In this document: piece by piece, positions 1 through 7,796 of the stretch
How positions within the stretch are numbered: the first letter of the stretch is position 1
How the letters are laid out: each line of letters opens with the position of its first letter
Assembly: GCA_017457105.1 (NCBI GenBank)
Contig: JAFTIA010000108.1
Coordinates: 1-58,503, forward strand
Length of the DNA stretch: 58,503 nucleotides
Direction of reading: 5' to 3'
DNA from: Lentisphaeria bacterium
Lineage (GTDB): Bacteria > Verrucomicrobiota > Lentisphaeria > Victivallales > Victivallaceae
Translations under genes and position numbers: made by a program
The notes under the pieces: generated by a model
What the model was told of the DNA's origin: nothing
What the model saw: only the letters and a program-made list of their open reading frames with translations
The model's database searches: none

Positions 1-790
1 AGTTGGGGATGATGTAACCGACACTGCCGGGGCCGAGTTCCGGGTCAGGACGCATATCCGGACTGAAATGCCCCACCTCTTTAAGTTCACTTTCAATGCC
101 GTTGGAGAAAAGTTTTATCCGGGTGCCCCGTTTGAAAACTCCCCGCTGCACCCGCACAAAGTTCACCACTCCGCGGAAGGTGTCGTAACGGGAGTCGAAA
201 ATCACTGCCGCACAACCTTTCTCATCACTTACCGTCGGCGGCGGTATCCGGTCGATCACCGCCCGGAGCAGTTCCGCCACGCCTTCGCCGGTCTTGCCGG
301 AAACCATCAACGCTTCTTCCCGGGGCAGAGCGAGGATCTCTTCCATCTGTTCATAACACAAGGGCAGGTTGGCTGCCGGAAGGTCGATTTTATTGATGAT
401 GGGGATGATCTTCAAATTCTGCCGCATGGCAAGGGTAACGTTGGCAACTGTTTGCGCCTGAACCCCCTGTGTGGCGTCAATGAGCAGGATCGCCCCTTCG
501 CACGCCCCGAGGGAACGGCTGACTTCGTAGGAAAAGTCCACGTGTCCGGGAGTGTCGATAAGGTTGAATTCATAGGTTTCACCGTCTTTTGCGGTATAAC
601 TCATGCGGACGGGGTGGGACTTGATGGTGATCCCCCGTTCCCGTTCCAGATCCATTCCGTCCAGCAACTGTTCCTGCAGATCCCGCTGGGCGACCGTGTG
701 TGTGTATTCCAGAAGCCGGTCTGCCAGCGTGGATTTCCCGTGGTCAATATGGGCGATGATACAAAAATTGCGAATATGTTTAAGATCCAT
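1..790 (-). CDS. lepA: Elongation factor 4 (LepA), N-terminal part, runs off the left edge
   Basis: Translating the reverse strand from the ATG at 788-790 gives an open frame to the window edge (263 codons). It carries every N-terminal hallmark of the ribosomal back-translocase GTPase LepA/EF4. The product opens MDLKHIRNFCIIAHIDHGKS, with the G1 loop AHIDHGKST. It continues with the G2 region RGITIKS, G3 DTPGHVDF and G4 NKID, then the start of the beta-barrel domain II. A GAGGAG Shine-Dalgarno lies just upstream of the ATG, with an extended -10 promoter further up. The opposite strand shows a long open frame at 68-817 that is only a shadow. The C-terminal part lies outside the window. LepA binds the ribosome and hydrolyses GTP. 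Confidence 0.97.
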   Translation of the reverse strand, partial: MDLKHIRNFCIIAHIDHGKSTLADRLLEYTHTVAQRDLQEQLLDGMDLERERGITIKSHPVRMSYTAKDGETYEFNLIDTPGHVDFSYEVSRSLGACEGAILLIDATQGVQAQTVANVTLAMRQNLKIIPIINKIDLPAANLPLCYEQMEEILALPREEALMVSGKTGEGVAELLRAVIDRIPPPTVSDEKGCAAVIFDSRYDTFRGVVNFVRVQRGVFKRGTRIKLFSNGIESELKEVGHFSPDMRPDPELGPGSVGYIIPN

Positions 791-815
791 GATACTCCTC
801 TATTTCATTTAAAAT

Positions 816-843
816 AATATAGCATATTTACAGGAAATATCAA
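816..843 (-). promoter_or_regulatory. Promoter of lepA (extended -10)
   Basis: On the minus strand TTGATA (838-843) is followed after 16 bp by TATATT (816-821), with TGC directly before the -10 (extended TGn motif). It sits about 26 bp ahead of the lepA start codon. The same architecture recurs in front of other transcription units in this window. Confidence 0.65.
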
Positions 844-875
844 CCGGATGCACTCTGAATCATTCCGGAGGAACC

Positions 876-904
876 TTGAAAACTGTTTCGCCGGATGATA
901 TAGT
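876..904 (+). promoter_or_regulatory. Promoter of the 858-aa secreted protein gene
   Basis: TTGAAA (876-881), a 17-bp spacer and TATAGT (899-904), preceded by TGA (extended -10). An upstream in-frame start codon at 876 coincides with the -35 box and so cannot be the translation start. This supports the ATG at 963. Confidence 0.6.
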
Positions 905-922
905 ACACTCTGCGTTTTGTGT

Positions 923-943
923 ATCCGGCTGTGTCTGCCGGAT
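923..943 (+). promoter_or_regulatory. Hairpin in the leader of the 858-aa protein gene
   Basis: A perfect 7-bp inverted repeat, ATCCGGC (923-929) and GCCGGAT (937-943), around a 7-nt loop, lies between the promoter and the start codon at 963. There is no T-run behind it, so it is not a standard terminator. It could influence translation or mRNA stability, or be chance in a CCGG-rich genome. Confidence 0.3.
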
Positions 944-962
944 TGCCGGGAAATGGAGTTTT

Positions 963-3539
963 ATGAAAAAGATTGTGATCAAGCTTCTGTTTTTTGCCGG
1001 AATATTGGTTCTCCGGGCTGCGGACGTGATGATTTACGGGGAGCGTACTTTGTTTGCAGAGCAGCTGGCCGCCCGGCTGAAACAGCAGGGGATGACAGTG
1101 GATGTGGCTCGGCATGGTGATTTTTCCGGTTCCCGTCTGGTGATCCTGCCTCCGGAAACACCGTATCCTGATGAGATTTCTGCCAAACTGCGGCTTTATC
1201 AGGGGGCGTTGATGGTGATGGGGCAAAAAATCCCTGCGGCGTCTTCTGCTGAAAAACTGCTGGTGGACTGGCGGACTGAATCGTTCCGGCTGCGGGGGGA
1301 TAAAAACGGCTTTCGTACACAGGAAAAAAATGGCTTTATTCAGGTGCGGAACTCTTATTTCAGAGATGGCTCCATTTATCTGGAAATGAATGATATTGCA
1401 CTTGCTCCGGGGAGTGACTGTTTGAAGTTTCAGGTGTCCGGCGGGGCGGATTCAGATTTGCTTTCAATAGCTGTAACGGCCCGGAACGGTCGGCAGTTTG
1501 TGAGTTATGTGCCTTTGTCCGGAAGGATGAAGACGGTTGTTTTGCGGTATGCGGATTTTCTGGCTCTGCCGCCGGATGCCGTGCCGTGGGAGGAGTTCAG
1601 CAGCCGGGAACGCCCTCCGGAACCCTGGCTTTCTGATGACCGGCTTGTGCCGGAGGAAATTTCTTCTGTTGCCATAGGTCTTTCCCGGCGGCACATGTGG
1701 TGGGATAAAGGCGGCTCTTTTCTGATTGGTCCCGTTTACTGCGGAAAATCCGGTGTATCTCATTCCCGGAGCGGATATGCCCGGCGGTTTGAGATCCCGT
1801 ATGCAACCATTGGAGTCACCGTGCCGGATACCGCTTTTGATCCGGCAGACGGAGCTGTTGAAAAAAAGGGAAAGGATTTTCTGATTTCGGCCGTTCCGGA
1901 AAATCCTGTGGATCACGGCGCATTGAACCCATTTTCTGTAAAAGGTTTCCGCACCGTTCCCGCCCCTGTAAAAATTTACGGGAGGGAAGCGAATGACCGG
2001 GTTTTTGTTCCTGTGATCCGGGAAAAGGCGGAACGGCGTATCCCTCTTTTGCTGGACTCTTCCGGTGAGGCTGCCGGCATGGTGATTTTGCCTGCTGATA
2101 CGCAAAGCGCAGTCCGCCCCATGGCAATATTCGGACTGCCGGGATCGGCTTATCTGCAAAATACCGGGTTGATGGATTTGGCGGGGAAAACCGCACGGTA
2201 TCTTCTCCGGTCGCCGCAGATCCGGATGGTCATGCCCTGTTTGCGGGAGGGGAAGATGACGGTGCGGGTGCGGGTACATCACCCCGGAGAAAACAACCTT
2301 GCTGGAACGGTGGCTCTCCGGGTGGGAAAGCTGCCTCCTGTTTTCCGCAGTATCACCCTTGCACCCGGTAAAACCCGGGAGATCCAGCTGACTTTGCCGG
2401 AGGTTCCGGAAACTTTTGATTTGACCGCCTTTGACTGGCGGGTGGAATTGCAGACCTCCGCCGGTAACGATGTCTGGCAGGACCGGACGGATGCCCGGCG
2501 TTCAGCGGAATTTTTGGCGGAGCATTTGCTGCAATTGGCAGGAACGCACGCTGACGGCAGATTTTCCCATCACTTTTTTGCAGATGTTTACGGCGCCCGG
2601 GCGATGGTTGTTCTCGGGCGGCCGGAGTGGCGGCTTGCCGCACGGCGCATGATCCACGGCATCGTAACGAGGCAAACCCCGGAAGGGGCTTTCCCCATGG
2701 GATATGGTGAACAGAAAAAAATATCCTGGGTGGCTGACAACGGGACGGCGGCACTGGCGATCGTGGATTTTGCCCGCATGTTCCCGGATCTGCGGAAGGA
2801 ATATCTTGCTTCTGCCAAGCGTTTTTATGCGTGGCGGGAAACATTTTATATAGACGATGCCCGGGTGGAAAAATTGAAAAGGGAATTCGGCAAAGATCCC
2901 GCACATATCCGGAAAGGATTTTACGGCATCGGTTACAATGACGGGCCCTTTTACGGGAAGGGGGCGAAGTTCGATATCGTCAGGCGGATCGAAAGGGGAA
3001 GTGCCTGGGTGAACGGGATCTCTATGGCATCTCTGCCGCTTTACTGGAAATTGACCGGGGATGCGGCGGTGCTTTCTCTTGCGCGGCGGAATTTGCAGGA
3101 GTATCTGGCAGGCCGCCCGCAAATCAATTTTTTCAGCGGAGAAGCATTGATCCACATGTATTGCTATTTGCCGGATGCGGAGAGCAGGGCGTTGGCAGAA
3201 AAGGCATTGCGTGAAAAATTCATTCCCGGGCTTTTTGACGGAAAAAAGGATTATGTCCTGCTGGACAAGGGCGGGCGCAGGTCGCTGGATACATTGATCG
3301 CTCTTTATTGCCGGAATAACGGTTTTGAAAATACACCGCAAATGCGGGCGTATCTATTGCGGAATATCTGGTTTGCTTGTTCCCATTCTCTGCCGTGGTC
3401 TGTACACCGGGTGGGGGGATATTTTGACCACTCTTCCCACGGCTCCTCCATTGCCGCCGCCCGTTATGCCGGCTCCATGTCACTGATTTGGCTTGCGGAA
3501 TTGCTTTTGCCCGGGAGTACGCTGCAGAATGTCCGTTGA
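963..3539 (+). CDS. Large secreted protein, multidomain, possible carbohydrate-related function
   Basis: 858 aa. I chose the ATG at 963 because it opens a clean signal peptide (MKKIVIKLLFFAGILVLRAA) and lies after a promoter at 876-904. Residues about 20-90 look like a glutamine-amidotransferase-like Rossmann fold (VMIYGERTLFAEQLA, then SRLVILPPETPYP). Residues about 125-230 look like a beta-sandwich carbohydrate-binding module. Two beta-rich stretches follow. The last about 340 residues are helical with repeated aromatic/His motifs (DGRFSHHFFADVYGARAMV, PMGYGEQKKISWVADNGT), as in alpha/alpha-toroid hydrolases or lyases. I do not recognise the exact family and cannot name catalytic residues. 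It probably acts in the periplasm or outside the cell on a polysaccharide. It is monocistronic as far as I can see. Confidence 0.75.
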   Translation: MKKIVIKLLFFAGILVLRAADVMIYGERTLFAEQLAARLKQQGMTVDVARHGDFSGSRLVILPPETPYPDEISAKLRLYQGALMVMGQKIPAASSAEKLLVDWRTESFRLRGDKNGFRTQEKNGFIQVRNSYFRDGSIYLEMNDIALAPGSDCLKFQVSGGADSDLLSIAVTARNGRQFVSYVPLSGRMKTVVLRYADFLALPPDAVPWEEFSSRERPPEPWLSDDRLVPEEISSVAIGLSRRHMWWDKGGSFLIGPVYCGKSGVSHSRSGYARRFEIPYATIGVTVPDTAFDPADGAVEKKGKDFLISAVPENPVDHGALNPFSVKGFRTVPAPVKIYGREANDRVFVPVIREKAERRIPLLLDSSGEAAGMVILPADTQSAVRPMAIFGLPGSAYLQNTGLMDLAGKTARYLLRSPQIRMVMPCLREGKMTVRVRVHHPGENNLAGTVALRVGKLPPVFRSITLAPGKTREIQLTLPEVPETFDLTAFDWRVELQTSAGNDVWQDRTDARRSAEFLAEHLLQLAGTHADGRFSHHFFADVYGARAMVVLGRPEWRLAARRMIHGIVTRQTPEGAFPMGYGEQKKISWVADNGTAALAIVDFARMFPDLRKEYLASAKRFYAWRETFYIDDARVEKLKREFGKDPAHIRKGFYGIGYNDGPFYGKGAKFDIVRRIERGSAWVNGISMASLPLYWKLTGDAAVLSLARRNLQEYLAGRPQINFFSGEALIHMYCYLPDAESRALAEKALREKFIPGLFDGKKDYVLLDKGGRRSLDTLIALYCRNNGFENTPQMRAYLLRNIWFACSHSLPWSVHRVGGYFDHSSHGSSIAAARYAGSMSLIWLAELLLPGSTLQNVR

Positions 3540-3639
3540 GCATGTCCGGTTCAAAAAAATTCTGCTTGCCGCTTGCAAAATCCGGCTCCGGCGTTATTGT
3601 ATGCCCGGTGAAAATTTGATAAATCGGAGGGTTTTACTG

Positions 3640-4533
3640 ATGAAAAACGGTTTTTTATATTTACTGGCTGTTCTTTTTTGCGTGTTTTCTGCCGGTTGCG
3701 GGAAGAGTGAAAAAGTTTCGGGGGCACTTGCGGTGGCCGGTGTGCCTCCTGTGGCTTATCTGGCAGAACGGATCGCCGGGGAACCGGTGCGTTCTGCGTT
3801 GCCGGAAGGGCGCAGTCCCCATGATTTTTCGCCTCAACCGGGGGATGTCCGGTCAGCGGCGGGAGCCCGACTCTTTTTTGTTACCGGAATGCCTTTTGAG
3901 GAGTTGATGTCCAAATCCGTCAAGGCAAGTCCCGTCAAAGTGGTGGATGTGACCCGGAAGATCCACCGTATTCCGCTGGAGGGCGGGAGTTGCGGTCATG
4001 AAGGCCATGATCACGATCATGATCATCATCATGATCATGCGGCTATGGATCCCCATGTCTGGCTTTCGCCTGCAAACTGCCGGATCATTGCGGAAAATAT
4101 TTTGCAGGCGTTGAGCAGCGCAAATCCGGAGAAGCGGGCTTTTTATGAAGCCAATTACAAAAAACTTGTTTCGGAATTGGATGCCGCAGAAAAGACCATG
4201 CTTGAAAAACTTGCTCCTTATAAAGGGCGGAGTTTCTTTGTGCATCATCCGGCATTCGGCTATTTTGCCGCCGGGGCAGGGCTGAAACAGCGGTCCATTG
4301 AATTGGGCGGCCGTGAACCTTCGCCCGCCCAGCTGGCTGATGTGATCCGGGAGGCCCGCAGTCAGCAGGTGCGCACGGTATTTGTGCAGATGCAGTTCAA
4401 TCCGGCTTCTGCCAATGCACTTGCCAAAGCCATTGGCGGCACGGCGCAGGAACTGGACCCGCTCCAGCGGGATGTGATTGCCAATTTTCACGCTCTGACC
4501 GCAGCTCTGGTGAAAGGGTTCGGCGGAAAATGA
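3640..4533 (+). CDS. znuA: Zinc/manganese ABC transporter substrate-binding lipoprotein
   Basis: 297 aa, cluster A-I (TroA/ZnuA) metal-binding lipoprotein. The ATG at 3640 follows a strong AAATCGGAGG ribosome site and opens a lipoprotein signal peptide with lipobox VFSAGC (Cys about residue 20). A His/Asp-rich loop around residues 117-135 (GHEGHDHDHDHHHDH) precedes AMDPHVWLSP. That order of His-rich loop then DPHxWL is typical of zinc-specific members. A second metal-binding His lies in FVHHPAFGYFA. A later in-frame ATG upstream (3601) lacks a signal peptide. The stop overlaps the ATPase start by 4 bp, so subunits are coupled. Zinc is the best guess for the substrate; manganese is possible. 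Confidence 0.93.
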   Translation: MKNGFLYLLAVLFCVFSAGCGKSEKVSGALAVAGVPPVAYLAERIAGEPVRSALPEGRSPHDFSPQPGDVRSAAGARLFFVTGMPFEELMSKSVKASPVKVVDVTRKIHRIPLEGGSCGHEGHDHDHDHHHDHAAMDPHVWLSPANCRIIAENILQALSSANPEKRAFYEANYKKLVSELDAAEKTMLEKLAPYKGRSFFVHHPAFGYFAAGAGLKQRSIELGGREPSPAQLADVIREARSQQVRTVFVQMQFNPASANALAKAIGGTAQELDPLQRDVIANFHALTAALVKGFGGK

Positions 4534-5300
4534 GTATGGAAAATATGATTGAGATCCATGATCTTGACTTTGCCTATGAGGGTGGAGCGACAGTTCTGGA
4601 AAAGGTCGATTTGACCATTAAAGAAGGGGAGTCTGCCGGGATCATCGGTCCTAATGGCGGCGGCAAAAGTACGCTTTTAAAATTGATTTTGGGATTGATC
4701 CAGCCCAGCAGCGGATCTATCCGTGTTCTTGGGCTGCCTCCGGTGGAAGCCCGGCGGTGGGTGGGCTATATGCCGCAGTATCACCAGTTGGACAGTGCTT
4801 TTCCCGTGCTTGCAGAAGAAGTTGTTTTGCAGGGCACATTGCACCGTAACGCCTGGGGGCGATATCCGGCGGCGGCGAGAAAGGCGGCGGCAGATGCTCT
4901 GGAGGAAATGGGGATCGCCAATCTTGCGAAGCGCAGTTTTGCCGAACTTTCCGGCGGACAGCGGCAGCGGGTCCTGATCGCCCGTGCGCTGGCGGGACAT
5001 CCCAAACTGCTTCTTCTGGATGAACCCACTGCCAATGTGGATCCCGGAGCGGAAGAGCAGTTTTATGCTACACTGAATTGTTTGCGCCGTTCCATGTCCA
5101 TTCTGACGGTTTCCCATGACCTCGGATTTGTCAGCCGGGAAATCGACCGGGTGATCTGTGTCAATAAACATGTGGTCGTCCACGAAGGCGGCACGCTGGA
5201 TCAGGCAACAGCGGACCGGATCTACCGTCACGGGGTCCATCTGGTGGAGCATCAGCATGGTTGCTTCTGCAACTGCGGCGGCAGGGAGGTGCATGAATGA
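4530..5300 (+). CDS. znuC: Zinc/manganese ABC transporter ATP-binding protein
   Basis: 256 aa cytoplasmic ATPase subunit that powers metal import. Walker A GPNGGGKST is at about residues 40-48, the Q-loop follows in YMPQYHQLD, the ABC signature LSGGQRQRV is at about 140-148, Walker B LLLLDEPT just after, and the switch His in VSHD. The C-terminus is unusual in ending with a Cys/His cluster (HLVEHQHGCFCNCGG), which could itself bind the transported metal. The start overlaps the binding-protein stop (ATGA). An alternative ATG two codons in is possible. The stop overlaps the permease start by 4 bp, giving a tightly coupled three-gene operon. Confidence 0.95.
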   Translation: MSMENMIEIHDLDFAYEGGATVLEKVDLTIKEGESAGIIGPNGGGKSTLLKLILGLIQPSSGSIRVLGLPPVEARRWVGYMPQYHQLDSAFPVLAEEVVLQGTLHRNAWGRYPAAARKAAADALEEMGIANLAKRSFAELSGGQRQRVLIARALAGHPKLLLLDEPTANVDPGAEEQFYATLNCLRRSMSILTVSHDLGFVSREIDRVICVNKHVVVHEGGTLDQATADRIYRHGVHLVEHQHGCFCNCGGREVHE

Positions 5301-6169
5301 ATCTTTTGCAGGACTTGATGTCGCCGGAAATGGCGTTTATGCGTTGTGCATTGCTGGTCGGTCTTCTGGGCGGCGTGGCCATGGGGATCGTGGGAACCAT
5401 GGTGGTCACCCGCCGGATCACCTCTATTGCCGGAGCCATTGCTCATGCGGTTTTAGGGGGGATCGGTGCGGCTCTTTATTTACAGCGTGTCTGGCATGTC
5501 GCCTGGGCTCAACCGCTCCTCGGGGCTGCGGTGGGGGCTGTGGCGGCGGCACTTTTGATCGGGCTGGTCAGTTTGTATGCCCGTGAACGGGAGGATACGG
5601 TAATCAGCGCGGTTTGGGCATTCGGGATGTCTATCGGGCTGCTTTTTCTGGACCGGACGCCGGGATATGTGGATTTTCAGGGATATCTCTTCGGCAACAT
5701 TCTTCTGCTTTCTTCTGCCGATGTGTGGTGGACGGCGGCTCTGGATGCGGTGATCGTGATCCCGACGGTACTCTTTTTCAATCAGCTTCTTGCCATGTCT
5801 TTTGACAGTACCTTTGCAGAATTGCGGGGGGTGCGGGTTCGGCTTCTTTATCTTTTGCTTCTGATCGGGACGGCTCTCACGATCGTGTTGATGGTGTATG
5901 TGGTGGGGATCATTCTTCTTATTGCACTTTTGTCGCTTCCGGCTGCTGCGGCGGGTTGTTTTGCACGGCGTTTGCGGACGATGATGATGCTTGCGGTGTT
6001 GTTCTGCTGGCTTTTTGTGGGTTCCGGGCTGGTGGCAAGTTATGCGTGGGAAATGCCCAGCGGGCCGGTGATCGTATTGTTTGCGATCAGCGTGTATCTG
6101 CTGTCGGCAGCGGTAAAATGGGCGATCGGGAAATATCATGGAAAAAAAGCAGACCAGCTTCGTCGTTAA
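5297..6169 (+). CDS. znuB: Zinc/manganese ABC transporter permease
   Basis: 290 aa integral inner-membrane protein of the ABC-3 family with about eight hydrophobic segments. Recognisable stretches are the N-terminal MGIVGTMVVTRRITSIAGAI, the central AVGAVAAALLIG, and the LLLIGTALTIVLMVYVVGII helix followed by ALLSLPAAAA. Length and topology fit ZnuB/MntB. It starts inside the ATPase stop (ATGA). Its last 32 bases overlap the RNase HIII gene, so the two are probably on one mRNA although functionally unrelated. Confidence 0.94.
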   Translation: MNLLQDLMSPEMAFMRCALLVGLLGGVAMGIVGTMVVTRRITSIAGAIAHAVLGGIGAALYLQRVWHVAWAQPLLGAAVGAVAAALLIGLVSLYAREREDTVISAVWAFGMSIGLLFLDRTPGYVDFQGYLFGNILLLSSADVWWTAALDAVIVIPTVLFFNQLLAMSFDSTFAELRGVRVRLLYLLLLIGTALTIVLMVYVVGIILLIALLSLPAAAAGCFARRLRTMMMLAVLFCWLFVGSGLVASYAWEMPSGPVIVLFAISVYLLSAAVKWAIGKYHGKKADQLRR

Positions 6170-7073
6170 AATCAATGATGAACAGCGGCAGCGATTGGAG
6201 GCCGTGCTTCAGGAAAAAGGGTGGGATTTCTCCGACGCTCCTTATGCTTACTGGAAAGTTTCCGGTCCCAAAATCAATCTGGTGGCATATTGCAGCGGAA
6301 AATTGACCGTGCAGGGCGGCAATGCCGCTGAATTTGTGGAATTTACGCTGGAACCGGAAATTCTGGGGGCTTTGCTGGATGCCGGCGGGAACAGCGGGGC
6401 ATTGGCAAATTTGGATAAAACACCCCATGGCGGCGTGGATGAAAGCGGAAAAGGGGATTTTTTCGGACCTCTGGTGGTGGCGTGTGTTTTTTCGGAAGGG
6501 GAAGTGGCAGAACGCCTCGCCGCTGCCGGAGTGTGCGACTCCAAAATGATTTCGTCCGATAAAAAAATTTACGAATTGGAAAAACAGATCCGAGGAATCT
6601 GCGGCGACCGGTGTAATGTTCTGCTTTTGCGGAACAATACCTATAACCGGCTGTATCGGCAGATCGGTAATCTGAACCGTCTTCTGGCGTGGGGACACGC
6701 CCGGGTGATGGAAAATATTTTAAATGTCCATCCGGAATGTCCCCGGATGCTTTCCGACCAGTTTGCCCGGGAGGATGTCATGCGCCGGGCTTTGCTGGAA
6801 AAGGGACGGCAGATCCGCTTTGAACAGCACACCAAGGCGGAAAGTGATGTGGCAGTAGCCGCCGCCTCCATCCTTGCCCGGGCGGCATTTATCCGGCAGA
6901 TGGATGCCATGAGTCAGGAGTTTGGCATCAAATTGATCCGCGGTGCAGGTCCGCAGGTCCGTCTTGCTGCCGTACAACTGGTGGAAAAATATGGACCGGA
7001 TGTGTTGGAGGAGTGTGCCAAGGTGCATTTCAAGACTTATAACGAGGTTCTGGGGTTGCCGTTGGAAGATTAA
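6138..7073 (+). CDS. rnhC: Ribonuclease HIII
   Basis: 311 aa. It removes RNA from RNA-DNA hybrids (R-loops, Okazaki primers). The first about 90 residues form the TATA-box-binding-protein-like substrate domain typical of HIII. The RNase H fold starts with GVDESGKGDFFGPLVVA, where D101 and E102 of the DESGKG motif provide the first two metal ligands. Later acidic residues come in MLSDQFA and KAESDVAVAAASILAR. DESGKG, rather than the DExGRG of RNase HII, together with the N-terminal extension separates HIII from HII. The start lies within the end of the permease gene. RNase HIII is known from Firmicutes, Chlamydiae and related groups. Confidence 0.95.
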   Translation: MEKKQTSFVVKINDEQRQRLEAVLQEKGWDFSDAPYAYWKVSGPKINLVAYCSGKLTVQGGNAAEFVEFTLEPEILGALLDAGGNSGALANLDKTPHGGVDESGKGDFFGPLVVACVFSEGEVAERLAAAGVCDSKMISSDKKIYELEKQIRGICGDRCNVLLLRNNTYNRLYRQIGNLNRLLAWGHARVMENILNVHPECPRMLSDQFAREDVMRRALLEKGRQIRFEQHTKAESDVAVAAASILARAAFIRQMDAMSQEFGIKLIRGAGPQVRLAAVQLVEKYGPDVLEECAKVHFKTYNEVLGLPLED

Positions 7074-7160
7074 ACAAGTTTTTTTCCATCCTTTGTTTGC
7101 GAATGTGCCGATCAGGATATACATTAATAAGGCAGTATTGTTATTACAGGAGAAAATAGA

Positions 7161-7796
7161 ATGTTGAAATGGAGTTTGCCGGTTGCCGGTTTAATGTTTG
7201 CTGTGTTGTGCGGCTGTGCGCCGCAGTCCGCCAGTCCTGAAAAGTATTTTCAAACAGCCAGCAAGATCGGCTGGTCCATTCCGGTTGCCGAGGTTCTTCA
7301 GCAGCCGCTGGATGCCAAGATCTATACCCGCTACACATTGTGGAGCAAAACAAAAGATATTTCTTCCCTGAATATCCAGCAGGGGCGGATTTTGCCGCCG
7401 GGATCGGAAGTGGAGGCCATTTATGCCGATGAGCGGCTGCTTCAGCTCAAAGATGCCAAAGGGCACGAGTATAACATTTATTTTGAGCCCGGGGAACAGC
7501 TTTGTGATATGCGGGCCTTCATCCGGCAGTTGTTGACTTTGCAGGCGCCGGATAAGGAGTTTGCAGACATCCGTCCTGCCATGCTACCCTATGTCATGCG
7601 GGGTGAAGTCGTTCCCGGGATGAACCGGCGTGAAGTGACTGCCGCCTACGGGCCGCCCGCCAAAAGCCGGACCCCGTTTCCGGTGAATGATACCTGGATC
7701 TACTGGATCACACCGGATCAGACGATCCGGGTGGTGTTCCGGGGGGATACGGTGCGTTCCATTCTGAATGTCAACGAGGGTGATTATGTGCGCTGA
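7161..7796 (+). CDS. Lipoprotein with SmpA/OmlA-like C-terminal motif, unknown function
   Basis: 211 aa. AGGAG at 7149-7153 precedes the ATG. A signal peptide ends in lipobox VLCGC (Cys about residue 19), so the protein is lipid-anchored. The C-terminal part (VVPGMNRREVTAAYGPPAKS, then a short aromatic strand DTWIYWI and IRVVFRGDTV) resembles the 'pGMt..eV...lG.P' pattern of SmpA/OmlA/BamE-like folds. The middle is unfamiliar. The stop overlaps murF by 11 bp, so they are co-transcribed and probably translationally linked. That context hints at an envelope role but gives no specific function. Confidence 0.8.
   Translation: MLKWSLPVAGLMFAVLCGCAPQSASPEKYFQTASKIGWSIPVAEVLQQPLDAKIYTRYTLWSKTKDISSLNIQQGRILPPGSEVEAIYADERLLQLKDAKGHEYNIYFEPGEQLCDMRAFIRQLLTLQAPDKEFADIRPAMLPYVMRGEVVPGMNRREVTAAYGPPAKSRTPFPVNDTWIYWITPDQTIRVVFRGDTVRSILNVNEGDYVR

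Noticed and set aside
68-817. 249-codon forward frame at the left edge
   Set aside because: It is the antisense shadow of lepA, whose GTPase motifs are unmistakable on the minus strand.
3540-3639. Zur-type operator upstream of the zinc importer
   Set aside because: I looked for an AT-rich palindrome and found none that is convincing. A TTGCAA-16-TATTGT pair is a weak promoter guess only.
4000-4036. Repetitive CATGATCA tract as a DNA repeat element
   Set aside because: It encodes the His/Asp-rich metal loop of the binding protein, so codon repetition explains it.
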